A stretch of 64,000 bases of DNA from an uncultured Clostridia bacterium (GCA_944328495.1 CALVHR010000005.1:17067-81066); one strand, 5' to 3'; positions 40,802 through 50,444 are shown, counted from the stretch's first letter. Program-made: numbers and translations. The notes: generated by a model from the letters alone, not told the origin.

Positions 40802-43666
40802 TTACTGATTTTTCCCGCAGCAGTTCTTATATTTTTTACCGCTTCCGCAGGGGCACGGATCGTTTCTGCCCGGCGTCTTCTGCGCACGCGGCTGCGGGCG
40901 GGATGCGCTCTCCGAAGAATTGGTGGAAAGCTCTGCGGTATTGACAGCGGGCTTGGGCTCGTCGATCGGACGCACCATCGGGCGGGACACCTCGATGCGC
41001 ACTTTCAAGAGCATCGCGATCGTCGAATTCTGAATGCGCTCGACCATTTCGTCGAACATTTCAAAGCCCTCTTTCTTGTACGAGATCACAGGATCGACGT
41101 TGCCGTATGCGCGCAAGCCGATACCTTTGCGAAGCTGGTCCATCGCGTCGATCTGATCGATCCAGTTGCGGTCCACGTTCATCAGAAGGAAACGGCGCTC
41201 CACGTCCGAATAATCGATGCCGAGCTCTTCTTTGACCTCTTTGATCTTTTCTTCGTATGCCTTTTCGGTCGCCTTCGTGATCTTATCGATCGCATAATCG
41301 ACGTCCCACTTATTGAGTTTATCCTGCGTTATAAAATTACTACCCTCGGGCAACAGCCTGTTTTCGAGGGCACGGTTGAGTACAGCCGCATCCCACTTTT
41401 CGGGCATTTCGTCGGTATTGACCGCTTCGGAAACCACTTTGCGCACAAAATCAGGGATATACTTGACCACCTGTTCGTGCACGTCTTCACCTTTGAGCAC
41501 CTTCATACGCTCTGCATACATGACTTCACGCTGTTTGTTCATGACGTCGTCATATTGCAGGACAGTTTTACGGATACCGAAGTTGCGGCCTTCGATCGCA
41601 CGCTGTGCGTTTTCTATACCGCGCGAAAGCATGCGCGATTGCAGACAAGTATCTTCATCCTTACAGAAAATACTGTAAATGCGCTTCATGCGCTCGCCGC
41701 CGAACCGCTTGATGAGATCGTCTTCCAAAGACAGGAAGAAAATCGAAACGCCGGGGTCGCCCTGACGTCCGCTTCGGCCGCGGAGCTGGTTATCGATACG
41801 GCGGGATTCGTGACGCTCGGTACCGAGAATGCACAGGCCGCCCGCTTTCACGACTTCCTCTTTCTCTTTATCCGTTTCCGCTTTATACTGCGCGTACAAC
41901 TCGTCGTACATCGCGCGATATTTTTTGCGAAGCTCTTCCTGCTCCCCTTCCAGCTCGGCATAAGACGTTGCAAGCTCGATCATCTCATGCTCAACGCCCT
42001 CTTCGCGCATGCGCTTTTTGGCGAGGTATTCGGGGTTGCCGCCCAAGAGGATATCCGTACCGCGGCCCGCCATGTTCGTCGCGATCGTAACAGCGCCGAA
42101 ACGGCCTGCCTGTGCGACGATCTCTGCCTCACGCTCGTGGTTCTTTGCGTTCAAAATGTTGTGCTTGATCCCGTTTTTGCGGAGCATCTTCGCGATCTCT
42201 TCGGATTTTTCAACGGTCGCCGTACCGATCAGGAGAGGCTGTCCCTTTTCATGGCGCTCCGTGATCTCGCGAAGCAATGCACGTTTTTTCCCGTCTACCG
42301 TAGAATACACAGCGTCGGGCATATCTTTGCGGACAACAGGTTTGTTGGTCGGGATCTCCAATACGTCCAGCGAATAGATGGTACGGAATTCCCCTTCTTC
42401 GGTCTTGGCGGTACCCGTCATACCCGAAAGTTTCTTGTACAGGCGGAAGAAATTCTGGAACGTGATCGTCGCATAGGTCTTGTTCTCGTTGCGCACTTTC
42501 ACGCCTTCTTTTGCTTCGATCGCCTGATGCAGACCGTCCGAATAACGGCGGCCGATCATAAGGCGGCCCGTAAACTCGTCAACGATAATGACTTCGCCGT
42601 CGTTGACGATATAGTCTTCGTCGCGATGGAACAGCTTGTGCGCTTTGAGCGCCTGCTGAATATGATGGTTGAGCGACGCATTGTCAATGTCGCCCAGGTT
42701 ATCGATATTAAAGAAACGCTCCGCTTTCGCCGCACCTTTCTCGGTGATCTGCACGCTGCGGTCCTTACGGTCGATCACATAATCCCAATCACCGTATTTT
42801 GCACCGCGCGCAATGTCGTCGTAATCGCCGTATTTGGATTCTTCTTCCAATTCTTCCGGCTCTTCGGCAGCTTTCTTTTTCTTCTTGTCCTTGTCTTCTT
42901 CGCCCTGCTTGCCTTCATCGTCAAAACCGCCCGACAGCGTGCGCACGAAACGGTCTACCCTTTCGTACAGCTCACTGGACTTGTCGCCCTTGCCCGAAAT
43001 GATGAGCGGCGTACGCGCTTCGTCGATAAGAATGGAGTCGACCTCGTCGACGATCGCAAAATCCAGATCGCGCTGAACCATCTTTTTCAGGTCGGTTTTC
43101 AGATTGTCGCGCAGGTAGTCAAAACCGAGCTCGTTGTTCGTCGCATAGGTAATGTCGCAGTTGTATGCCTGCTGTTTCGCCGCATCGTCCATGCCGGGTA
43201 CGACCACGCCGACCGTCAGCCCGAGGAAACGGTGCACTTTGCCCATCCACTCCGCATCACGCCGCGCCAGATAATCGTTGACCGTGACGATATGAACGCC
43301 TTTCCCCGAAAGCGCGTTCAGGTACGCGGGAAGAGTCGCCACCAGCGTCTTGCCTTCGCCCGTTTTCATCTCGGCGATGCGCCCCTGGTGCAGAGCGATG
43401 CCGCCGATGATCTGCACGTGATAGTGCTTCATTTTGAGCACCCTGCCCGCTGCCTCGCGCACAAGCGCAAACGCATCGTACAGGATATCATCCAGCGTCT
43501 CGCCGTTTTTCAGTCTGCCTTTGAGCACGTCCGTCTGCGCGCGCAGCTCTGCGTCGCTCATGGGCGCGTATTTCGGTTCAAGCTGTTCGACCTTCGTCGC
43601 CATCTTGTCCAGCCGTTTCAGCCCCTTTCTGCTTTCGCTGTTAAACAAGTAATTGATCAGTCCCAT
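40802..43666 (-). CDS. secA: Preprotein translocase ATPase SecA
   Basis: SecA drives proteins through SecYEG. The 954 residues include Walker A MKTGEGKTLVA, DEVDSILIDEARTPL, the PPXD, helicase motifs (TNMAGRGTDI, GRSGRQGDPG), the scaffold helix and the C-terminal zinc tail CPCGSGKKYKNCCG that binds SecB/ribosome in other bacteria. It is about 110 residues longer than Bacillus SecA. One insertion (about residues 245-290) is rich in Lys/Glu/Asp at the entry of the PPXD; a second, helical one (about 550-610) lies after GGNPEYLAKK. Promoter at 43729-43757. Confidence 0.96.
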   Translation of the reverse strand: MGLINYLFNSESRKGLKRLDKMATKVEQLEPKYAPMSDAELRAQTDVLKGRLKNGETLDDILYDAFALVREAAGRVLKMKHYHVQIIGGIALHQGRIAEMKTGEGKTLVATLPAYLNALSGKGVHIVTVNDYLARRDAEWMGKVHRFLGLTVGVVVPGMDDAAKQQAYNCDITYATNNELGFDYLRDNLKTDLKKMVQRDLDFAIVDEVDSILIDEARTPLIISGKGDKSSELYERVDRFVRTLSGGFDDEGKQGEEDKDKKKKKAAEEPEELEEESKYGDYDDIARGAKYGDWDYVIDRKDRSVQITEKGAAKAERFFNIDNLGDIDNASLNHHIQQALKAHKLFHRDEDYIVNDGEVIIVDEFTGRLMIGRRYSDGLHQAIEAKEGVKVRNENKTYATITFQNFFRLYKKLSGMTGTAKTEEGEFRTIYSLDVLEIPTNKPVVRKDMPDAVYSTVDGKKRALLREITERHEKGQPLLIGTATVEKSEEIAKMLRKNGIKHNILNAKNHEREAEIVAQAGRFGAVTIATNMAGRGTDILLGGNPEYLAKKRMREEGVEHEMIELATSYAELEGEQEELRKKYRAMYDELYAQYKAETDKEKEEVVKAGGLCILGTERHESRRIDNQLRGRSGRQGDPGVSIFFLSLEDDLIKRFGGERMKRIYSIFCKDEDTCLQSRMLSRGIENAQRAIEGRNFGIRKTVLQYDDVMNKQREVMYAERMKVLKGEDVHEQVVKYIPDFVRKVVSEAVNTDEMPEKWDAAVLNRALENRLLPEGSNFITQDKLNKWDVDYAIDKITKATEKAYEEKIKEVKEELGIDYSDVERRFLLMNVDRNWIDQIDAMDQLRKGIGLRAYGNVDPVISYKKEGFEMFDEMVERIQNSTIAMLLKVRIEVSRPMVRPIDEPKPAVNTAELSTNSSESASRPQPRAQKTPGRNDPCPCGSGKKYKNCCGKNQ

Positions 43667-43728
43667 AAACGCTCCTATGCGCGCGATAAATGCGCGCTCA
43701 GAATTCTTGTATTTTGCAAACTGCTTTT

Positions 43729-43757
43729 ATTTTACAATATTTTCCTCAAAAAGTAAA
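43729..43757 (-). promoter_or_regulatory. Sigma-A promoter of secA
   Basis: TTTACT (43752-43757), 17-base spacer, TAAAAT (43729-43734) on the minus strand. The leader contains a small GCGCGC hairpin (about 43677-43697). Confidence 0.6.
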
Positions 43758-43871
43758 TATTTTTCAGACCGTTTTCGCAATTTGCCCGCTTTTTAACCGT
43801 ATTTTCACCAAAACAATGACGAAAACCTTTCTTCGCGCTCGCCAAAAAAATCTTTGCGCGCCCCGCACTGT

Positions 43872-44645
43872 TTATTTTCTCCGATCCGGTACGCTCGCAA
43901 ACGTAAGCAGATAAACCTGCCTCGCTCCCGCACCGAAAAGAGCAGACGCAATGGCGTTCGCCGTCGCTCCCGTCGTCATCACATCGTCGACAAGCACGAT
44001 CGTTTTCCCGCGGCAAAGCTTGCGCTCATGTACGCGAAAACAACCTTTCAAATTCTCCGCCCGTTCCCGACGCGACAGCTCTTTTTGTGCGGATGTCTCG
44101 CGGACTTTGACAAGCAGTTCCCGTTCCAAAGGTATACCCGTACGCAAAGAAAGTTCCGCCGCCAAAAGTTCGGACTGGTTGTATCCGCGGCGCTTCTCTG
44201 CCCGGTTTGTCATCGGCACAAAGGCGAGCAAGTCCGCATCCGAAAACACCGAAACCAGCGTCGGAAGCACCCGCTCGGCAAACGCCTCCGCAAGATATTT
44301 TCCGCCTGTCTTGAACTTTTTGACCAGGCGCACAATATCCCCTTCATAAACAAACGCACTGCGGGCGGCAGTATATGTCGGCATCGCGGCTTTGCACTCA
44401 AGGCACACCGGATAATCTTCGCCGATCGCCCTGCCGCATTTATCGCAGATGAACCCGCTGTTCAAAGGCAATGTGTCCAGACAATGTTCGCAGAAATGCC
44501 CGTCCGAAAACAAATCTGTCCCGCAGTTCACGCAAGTCAGTCCGCCGCCGAACATACGCTTGCCGACCTCCCGCGCGATCGATGCAGCCGCACGACCCGC
44601 CTCTTTGACTTTCTCGCCGATTCCGTTTTGCTTTTCGCCGTCCAC
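43872..44645 (-). CDS. comFC: ComF-family phosphoribosyltransferase-like protein
   Basis: The 257-residue protein starts at a GTG with GGGAGGAGG upstream. Two zinc-binding Cys clusters (CVNCGTDL with CEHC; CDKCGRAI with CLEC) precede a phosphoribosyltransferase fold with the PRPP loop IVLVDDVMTTGATANAI. ComFC is needed for DNA uptake in competent Gram-positive bacteria; many non-competent clostridia retain it. Other com genes are not in this window. Confidence 0.88.
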   Translation of the reverse strand: MDGEKQNGIGEKVKEAGRAAASIAREVGKRMFGGGLTCVNCGTDLFSDGHFCEHCLDTLPLNSGFICDKCGRAIGEDYPVCLECKAAMPTYTAARSAFVYEGDIVRLVKKFKTGGKYLAEAFAERVLPTLVSVFSDADLLAFVPMTNRAEKRRGYNQSELLAAELSLRTGIPLERELLVKVRETSAQKELSRRERAENLKGCFRVHERKLCRGKTIVLVDDVMTTGATANAIASALFGAGARQVYLLTFASVPDRRK

Positions 44646-44686
44646 TGCGTTCCTCCTCCCGCCGCAAAGACGCGGCGCTCATAAAA

Positions 44687-44710
44687 ACAGGGCCGCCGAA
44701 GCCGCCCTGT
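44687..44710 (-). terminator. Terminator of metK
   Basis: ACAGGGC (44687-44693) and GCCCTGT (44704-44710) close a hairpin eight bases after the metK stop; TTTTTAT follows on the minus strand. comFC therefore needs read-through or its own promoter. Confidence 0.7.
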
Positions 44711-44718
44711 CCTTTGCG

Positions 44719-45882
44719 TCAGAGATATTTCGCAAGCGTTGCCGCCATGTCTGTTTTTTCCCAAGGAAATTCTTCCCTGCCGAAATGCCCGTACGCCGCC
44801 GTTTTTTTAAAGATCGGTCTGCGCAAGCCCAGTTTTTCAATGATCGCCAGCGGACGGAAATCGAAATTTTCGCGCACGATCTTCGCAAGTTCTTCATCCG
44901 AAAGTTTGCCCGTGCCGAAAGTATTCACGAATATTGAAACGGGATTTGCCACACCGATCGCATACGCGAGCTGCAACTCGCACTCGTTTGCAAGATGTGC
45001 CGCAACAATGTTCTTGCAGACGTAACGCGCCATGTAGGCAGCACTGCGGTCCACTTTCGTGCTGTCCTTGCCCGAAAACGCCCCGCCGCCGTGCGCACAC
45101 CTGCCGCCGTACGTGTCGACAATGATCTTTCTGCCAGTCAGTCCGCTGTCCCCTTCGGGCCCGCCGATCTCGAACCTGCCCGTAGGATTGATATAAATTT
45201 TCGTGTTTTTATCCAGATATTTTTCGTCGATGACCGCATCGATAACATATTTTTTGATGTCCGCGCGGAGCTGTTCCTGCGATACAAACTCATCGTGCTG
45301 TGCGGACACAACGACCGCATCCACGCGTATCGGCTTTTTATCCTTGTATTCTACGGTCACCTGCGTCTTTCCGTCCGGACGAAGGTACGGCAGGGTGCCG
45401 TCTTTGCGCACCGCCGCAAGGCGCGCCGCCAGCTTATGCGACAGCTGTGCCGTGAGCGGCATCAGTTCGGGAGTTTCGTCGACGGCATACCCGAACATCA
45501 TGCCCTGATCGCCCGCCCCGATCAGATCGTACTTATCGCCGCCCTGCTTATGCTCGTACGAATTGTCCACGCCCAGCGCAATGTCCGCGCTCTGTCCGTG
45601 AATGGCGGTGATGACTGCCAGCGAATTGTATGAAAAGCCCTGCCCGTGCGTATAGCCGATCTCCCGCACGGTATCCTTCACGATCCTGGAAATATCAACG
45701 TAACAGTCTGTGGACATTTCGCCCATGACGAGCACCATGCCCGTCGTGGCACAGCACTCGATCGCAACGCGGGAATTTTCGTCCTTCGCCAGAACCGCGT
45801 CCAGCACCGCGTCCGAGATCTGGTCGCATACTTTATCGGGATGCCCTTCGGTCACGCTTTCACTTGTAAAAAAATAGCGCAT
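44719..45882 (-). CDS. metK: S-adenosylmethionine synthetase
   Basis: MetK makes SAM from methionine and ATP. The ATG at 45882 has AAGGAG five bases upstream and gives the family start [17 protein letters not shown]; the frame above is not used. Signature segments [12 protein letters not shown] and [16 protein letters not shown] are intact, and the length of 387 residues is normal. It is transcribed from 45957-45985, divergent from a radical SAM gene that would consume SAM. No SAM riboswitch fits in the short leader. Confidence 0.95.
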   Translation of the reverse strand: MRYFFTSESVTEGHPDKVCDQISDAVLDAVLAKDENSRVAIECCATTGMVLVMGEMSTDCYVDISRIVKDTVREIGYTHGQGFSYNSLAVITAIHGQSADIALGVDNSYEHKQGGDKYDLIGAGDQGMMFGYAVDETPELMPLTAQLSHKLAARLAAVRKDGTLPYLRPDGKTQVTVEYKDKKPIRVDAVVVSAQHDEFVSQEQLRADIKKYVIDAVIDEKYLDKNTKIYINPTGRFEIGGPEGDSGLTGRKIIVDTYGGRCAHGGGAFSGKDSTKVDRSAAYMARYVCKNIVAAHLANECELQLAYAIGVANPVSIFVNTFGTGKLSDEELAKIVRENFDFRPLAIIEKLGLRRPIFKKTAAYGHFGREEFPWEKTDMAATLAKYL

Positions 45883-45956
45883 ATCTTCTCCTTCCGCGCC
45901 GCAAAAGCCCTTGCCCCGCGCGGATACGTTCAATTTCTTCTGTGATTTGCTTTCTC

Positions 45957-45985
45957 ATTATATATTTTTCGGGCAGAAAAGTCAA
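45957..45985 (-). promoter_or_regulatory. Sigma-A promoter of metK
   Basis: TTGACT (45980-45985), 17-base spacer, TATAAT (45957-45962) on the minus strand. Confidence 0.8.
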
Positions 45986-46002
45986 TGCATTCCGTGATCG
46001 CT

Positions 46003-46030
46003 TTGCAAAAGCGGAAAAATATGTTACAAT
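46003..46030 (+). promoter_or_regulatory. Sigma-A promoter of the radical SAM gene
   Basis: TTGCAA (46003-46008), 16-base spacer, TACAAT (46025-46030), divergent from the metK promoter. Confidence 0.6.
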
Positions 46031-46039
46031 TTGTCTGCC

Positions 46040-46080
46040 GCAAAGCGCGTACAATCAAGGCTGCGCTTTGCAAAGCGAGG
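46040..46080 (+). promoter_or_regulatory. Leader with two mutually exclusive hairpins
   Basis: GCAAAGCGC (46040-46048) can pair with GCGCTTTGC (46063-46071); alternatively CGCTTTG can pair with CAAAGCG (46064-46077), which ends just before the GAGG ribosome site. Alternative folding could control translation. Inference only. Confidence 0.35.
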
Positions 46081-46088
46081 TCTATGGC

Positions 46089-46958
46089 ATGGAATGCAGG
46101 CTTTGCCCGCTCGAATGCGGCGCCGACAGGGATACGGAAAAGGGAATATGCGGCACAGGCAATACATTGCTCGTCGCAAAATACGGGCTTCACCCTTACG
46201 AAGAGCCTTGCATTTCGGGAAAGCACGGCTCGGGAACGGTGTTTTTTTCAGGCTGTGCCCTGCGGTGCGCTTTCTGCCAAAATTTTGACCTTTCGCGTGC
46301 AAAACAGGGAAAAGAAATTACTCCTGCACAGCTTTCCGCAATCTTTTGCGAGCTGGAAGAGCGCGGCGCCGAAAACATCAATCTCGTGACCGCGTCGCAT
46401 TTCGTGCCCCGGCTGCTGCGCGCGTTCAAGATACGCCGTCCCAAGATCCCCGTCGTGTATAACACACACGCTTACGAAAAAATGGAAGCGCTTCGCGCAC
46501 TCGATCCATACATCGACGTGTGGCTTCCCGATCTCAAATTTTATTCACCGAAGATCGCCGCGCGCTATACGGGAAAACCGGATTATTTTGACTTTGCGAG
46601 CCGCGCGGTCGCATTTATGGCGGAGCGTGCCCCCGATTTTGCAAACGGAATGATGGTTTCGGGTTGCATCGTACGGCATCTCGTTCTGCCCCTTTGCAGC
46701 GACGACAGCGTGAAGATCGTACAGTGGTTCAAAGGCCTTTCCTCCCCCGCATACCTGTCGCTGATGGGACAATATACCCCCTGCGGCGACATCGAAAATC
46801 TCCCCGAACTGAAACGGCGAATCACGCCGCGCGAATACAAAAAAGTGCTTACCGCCGCCCTTGACGCCGGGATTGAACGACTGTTTGCGCAAGAACTCGA
46901 TTCGGCGGACAAAGAATTTATACCGGATTTTTCGGAAGATACCGGCACCCTGTTTTGA
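46089..46958 (+). CDS. Radical SAM protein, pyruvate formate-lyase activase-like
   Basis: The ATG at 46089 has GCGAGG eight bases upstream; the longer open frame from 45942 would include the promoter. The 289-residue protein has an N-terminal Cys motif (CRLCPLECGADR, then GICG), and the radical SAM cluster motif is CALRCAFCQNF. VVYNTHAYE and IDVWLPDLKFYSP belong to the barrel. It fits the PflA-like/AmmeMemoRadiSam relatives of unknown substrate. There is no adjacent glycyl-radical enzyme to activate. Confidence 0.82.
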   Translation: MECRLCPLECGADRDTEKGICGTGNTLLVAKYGLHPYEEPCISGKHGSGTVFFSGCALRCAFCQNFDLSRAKQGKEITPAQLSAIFCELEERGAENINLVTASHFVPRLLRAFKIRRPKIPVVYNTHAYEKMEALRALDPYIDVWLPDLKFYSPKIAARYTGKPDYFDFASRAVAFMAERAPDFANGMMVSGCIVRHLVLPLCSDDSVKIVQWFKGLSSPAYLSLMGQYTPCGDIENLPELKRRITPREYKKVLTAALDAGIERLFAQELDSADKEFIPDFSEDTGTLF

Positions 46959-47005
46959 TTTTCAAAAAACGGAAAGTCTTCGCCATCCTATAAAAATATC
47001 CGCTT

Positions 47006-47131
47006 TTACTGCCGCAAAAAATCGCGTTTCATTTTCACCAGTTTTTTTACAAGCGGAGCAACTTCCGCGGGAGAAGCGGCAAGCAGCTGCGCTTCCAACG
47101 CTTCGATATCTTCCCTTTTGATTTTTTTCAT
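47006..47131 (-). CDS. Possible small protein of 41 residues
   Basis: The ORF runs from an ATG at 47131 to a TAA at 47006 in the gap between two plus-strand genes. The product, MKKIKREDIEALEAQL onward, is a plausible charged helical peptide ending VKMKRDFLRQ, and the reading frame looks protein-like rather than random. Against it: no ribosome site precedes the ATG, and its upstream region is the start of the ABC-F gene. It could be a real leader/small protein or a gene remnant. Confidence 0.35.
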   Translation of the reverse strand: MKKIKREDIEALEAQLLAASPAEVAPLVKKLVKMKRDFLRQ

Positions 47132-47161
47132 ACCGCTATTTTGCGGAAAACGGAACAAATT

Positions 47162-49054
47162 ATGTTGATCACTCTCGAAAACGTACGCTTCGGCTACGAT
47201 GACAAAAGCATACTCGAAAATGTGAGTTTCACCCTCTCGGAAGGCGAGCGCGTGGGATTTGTCGGCGCGAACGGCGAAGGCAAAACGACGCTCATCAAAC
47301 TCATGACGGGTGCACTCTCCCCCGACGAAGGAAAAATCCTCAAAAAGAGCGGCCTGAAAGCAGGCTGGCTGGAACAAAACGGAGGACTGGAAAGCGAAAA
47401 GACGGTATATGCCGAAATGCAAAGCGTATTTGCGGAAGTTTTTCGGGCCATGGATGCCCAACGGGAAACAGCGGCGCGCCTTGCCGAAGCGGAATACGGG
47501 AGCAAACAGTACCGCGACCTGTCTGCGCGCTATGAGCAGTTACAGCGCCTGATCGATGCGGCGGACGGTTACAACGCCGATGTAAAGATCCGTACCCTGC
47601 TCGGAGGCATGGGCTTTTCCAATATGTACGACCAGGTAGTTTCCACAATGAGCGGAGGGGAAAAGACGCGGCTCAAACTTTGCAAATTGCTTCTCGAACA
47701 GCCCGAATTGCTCTTTTTGGACGAGCCTACCAACCACCTCGACGTTTCCACTCTCTTCTGGCTGGAAGATTACCTCAAAAATTATCGCGGCGCGATCTTC
47801 ACCGTCTCACACGACCGCTACTTCCTCGACGCCATAGTAACGAAGACATTTGAACTGGAAAACAAGCGCGTGCGCGTGTTCCGCGGAAATTATTCCAAAT
47901 ACAAACTCTTAAAGGCCGAACAATACGAACACGAATGCAAAGAGTATGAAAAACAACAGGAAGAGATCGCTGCGCTCAAAGATTACGTGGCGCGCAACAT
48001 TGTGCGCGCCACAACCGCAAAGAGCGCGCAATCGCGGGTCAAAAAGCTGGAAAGCATGGACCTTCTCGAAAAACCGCTTCCGCCGCCTCTGCCGCCGAAG
48101 TTTGTCTTCCGCTTTACGGAACGTTGCGAGGAGAGAGCGCTGTCCGTCGACGGGCTGACCTTGTCCGCGGGCGCACGGACACTGTTTTCGGGCGCACAAT
48201 TCGAAATACGCCGCGGAGAAAAAATCGCGCTCGTCGGTGAGAACGGCACAGGAAAATCCACCCTGATCCGCACTCTTGCAAGCGGCATGAACCCCGCGGT
48301 GCGCTGGGGAAGGTATACCAAAATCGGTTATTACGATCAGGAAAACGCCGATCTCGATCCCGACGAAACAGTACTGGGTACGCTCTGGCATAAACATACT
48401 TACCTGAGCCAGACGGAAGCGCGCGCACTGTTGGCACAGGCGAAACTTTCCGCCGAAGATATCGAAAAGCGGGTCAGAAACCTGTCCGGCGGAGAACGCG
48501 CCAAACTCGCACTCGTATTGCTCGAAGCGCAGAAAGCAAACTTCCTTCTTTTGGACGAGCCGACCAACCACCTTGACCTCGCCGCACGCGAAAGCCTGGA
48601 AGAAGCCTTGCGGGAATTTGAAGGTACACTCTTGTTTGTTTCGCACGACCGCTATTTTATCCGCAACGTCGCCGATAAAATTTTAGAGATCGAAGACGGC
48701 AAACTGACTTATTATCCCTGCGGCTATGATGAGTACACAGGGCTGAAAAAAGCACAAAACGAGCAGAAACTGATTGCGGAAAAAAACGTAAAGACCGAAG
48801 AGCGCGCCGCACAGAGCGCCGCCTCCTACCGTTCCAAAGCCGAGCGCGCGGAAGAAGCGAAGAAAAAACAGCGGTTAAAAATCATTGAAAACGAAATCGC
48901 TCGCGCCGAAGAGGAAATTGCAGCGTTGGAAAATGACATTGCAACACCTGCCGTCGCTTCCGATTACAAAGTTTTGGGTGAAAAGTGTGCGCGACTGGAC
49001 GAATTGCACGCCAATGTCGAAAAGTTATATGAAGAATACGAAACGTTGTTATAA
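47162..49054 (+). CDS. ABC-F family ATPase (Uup/YdiF type)
   Basis: The 630-residue soluble protein has two ABC domains without membrane parts. Walker A: GANGEGKTT and GENGTGKST; signatures: STMSGGEKTRL and NLSGGERAKL; Walker B with DEPTNHLD in both. The linker between them (about 235-310) is the P-site motif of ribosome-acting ABC-F proteins, and a C-terminal coiled coil (about 540-630) is of Uup type. Known relatives rescue stalled ribosomes or resist ribosome drugs; which applies here is open. ATG chosen at 47162; ribosome site weak (GGAAC). Confidence 0.88.
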   Translation: MLITLENVRFGYDDKSILENVSFTLSEGERVGFVGANGEGKTTLIKLMTGALSPDEGKILKKSGLKAGWLEQNGGLESEKTVYAEMQSVFAEVFRAMDAQRETAARLAEAEYGSKQYRDLSARYEQLQRLIDAADGYNADVKIRTLLGGMGFSNMYDQVVSTMSGGEKTRLKLCKLLLEQPELLFLDEPTNHLDVSTLFWLEDYLKNYRGAIFTVSHDRYFLDAIVTKTFELENKRVRVFRGNYSKYKLLKAEQYEHECKEYEKQQEEIAALKDYVARNIVRATTAKSAQSRVKKLESMDLLEKPLPPPLPPKFVFRFTERCEERALSVDGLTLSAGARTLFSGAQFEIRRGEKIALVGENGTGKSTLIRTLASGMNPAVRWGRYTKIGYYDQENADLDPDETVLGTLWHKHTYLSQTEARALLAQAKLSAEDIEKRVRNLSGGERAKLALVLLEAQKANFLLLDEPTNHLDLAARESLEEALREFEGTLLFVSHDRYFIRNVADKILEIEDGKLTYYPCGYDEYTGLKKAQNEQKLIAEKNVKTEERAAQSAASYRSKAERAEEAKKKQRLKIIENEIARAEEEIAALENDIATPAVASDYKVLGEKCARLDELHANVEKLYEEYETLL

Positions 49055-49079
49055 ACCCGAACACAGCTGTTTATGCTCA

Positions 49080-49130
49080 AAAAAACATATGTACCGCCGC
49101 GCGAAATGCGCGGCGGTACATATGTTTTTT
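49080..49130. terminator. Bidirectional terminator between convergent ABC-F and rseP
   Basis: A 23-base perfect stem (49080-49102 with 49108-49130) with A/T-runs at both ends. Its core CCGCCGCGC recurs in other hairpins of the window. 49131-49290 is A+T-rich and shows no gene. Confidence 0.85.
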
Positions 49131-49290
49131 AATCACTATTATTTTATATAGCTGAAAAATCAATTTCGTATGCGCGATCCGACATATGCCAAGCGTGCAA
49201 AAAAACAAACAGCAAAATACTCTTCACCCGCCTAATATTAAAAATAAGCGTTTTAACGATATACTTCTCTGAAAATATAACTTACTTCCG

Positions 49291-50433
49291 CTAAAATAGC
49301 TGTAACAAATCGACCAGAACGGCAAAACCGAGCAAAAGCACAAACCCGACTGCGTGGATGATGCCTTCGACCTTGCGGTTCAAGGGTTTGCCGCGCACCC
49401 ATTCGATGGCGGTAAATACGACTTTGGAGCCGTCCAATGCGGGAATGGGCAACAAATTGAATACGGCGAGATTGACGCCGATATATGCTGCGATCTCCAA
49501 AAATTGCTGTAAGCTGCGCGAGGCGATCTCGGAAGTGAGTTTGATGGTCGTGATCGGACCGCCAAACGCCGAAAGCCCCAAATCCCCTGTCAAAAGTTGA
49601 CCGAGCACTTTGAAGATCGTCCCTCCGATCTGAAAGGAATAAACGAACGAGCGTCCCAGCGTTTCAAAAAAGCCGAATCCTTTATAAGCAGCCGAGGCGA
49701 TCATATATGTCTGCGTGCCGTCTTCCGCGCTCTGCTTTGCAATTCCGATCGCTTCCCAAAGCGCATTTGTATCGGTCAAGTTTTCAAAACTGGCATCGGC
49801 GCGTAAAATCACCGATACGTCCATAACTTTTCTGCCCTCATCCGTCTTGCGGGATACTGTAAACGACACGAGATCCCCCTCTTTTTTCCCTTCCAATGCA
49901 CTCATCAGATCGGAGGTAAGATAGACGTTTTTCCCTTCACAGCGAATGATCACATCCTCATCGCAAAATGTATAGCCGGCAATCGGGATACCGTTTTGCG
50001 TGTACTCGGCAGGATCGACGCGATAGGTCATAAGAAGAAGCTGCCCGCAGGCATAAAATGAGATGATGATCAGAATCAGCGCGAGAATATAATTCATCAG
50101 CGCACCCGAAACCAAAACAATAATGCGTTGCCACGGCTTCTTATTGTTGAACGCATCGGGATGACTGTTCTCTTCGTCTTCCCCTTCGAATGCGCAGTAC
50201 CCGCCCAACGGAAATACGCGCAGAGATACAACTTCGCCGTTCTTTTTGGTATGTTTCAAGAGAGCGGGACCGAACCCGACCGCAAACTCATTGATCTTGA
50301 ATTTAAAGATTTTTCCGGCAATGTAATGTCCGAATTCGTGTACGGTGACCATGGCGAGTAAGATGAGAATCGCCAAACACACCGCGCCGACCGTACTCAT
50401 CACACTTGAAAAAGACAGCAGGGCGAGCGACAT
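49291..50433 (-). CDS. rseP: Site-2 zinc metalloprotease RseP/RasP
   Basis: The ATG at 50433 follows GGAGG; the open frame to 50661 overlaps dxr and is rejected. The 380-residue membrane protease has HEFGH (His32, Glu33, His36) in the first helix, an FxxxG-type loop (VFPLGGYC), one PDZ domain (about 150-235) and the second zinc-site motif PIPALDGSKV. It cleaves membrane-embedded anti-sigma factors or signal-peptide remnants. The dxr-rseP pairing next to cdsA and uppS is widely conserved. Confidence 0.9.
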   Translation of the reverse strand: MSLALLSFSSVMSTVGAVCLAILILLAMVTVHEFGHYIAGKIFKFKINEFAVGFGPALLKHTKKNGEVVSLRVFPLGGYCAFEGEDEENSHPDAFNNKKPWQRIIVLVSGALMNYILALILIIISFYACGQLLLMTYRVDPAEYTQNGIPIAGYTFCDEDVIIRCEGKNVYLTSDLMSALEGKKEGDLVSFTVSRKTDEGRKVMDVSVILRADASFENLTDTNALWEAIGIAKQSAEDGTQTYMIASAAYKGFGFFETLGRSFVYSFQIGGTIFKVLGQLLTGDLGLSAFGGPITTIKLTSEIASRSLQQFLEIAAYIGVNLAVFNLLPIPALDGSKVVFTAIEWVRGKPLNRKVEGIIHAVGFVLLLGFAVLVDLLQLF

Positions 50434-50444
50434 GAAACCTCCGT

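Noticed and set aside
40202-43756. Plus-strand open frame of 1184 codons across the antiporter and secA genes
   Set aside because: Antisense shadow: no recognisable domain, covers two real genes and their terminator.
45883-45960. SAM riboswitch before metK
   Set aside because: The leader is only about 65 bases, too short for SAM-I, and no conserved core is present.
47132-47461. Longer form (151 codons) of the small minus-strand ORF
   Set aside because: The extra part is antisense to the ABC-F N-terminus, which has conserved Walker motifs.
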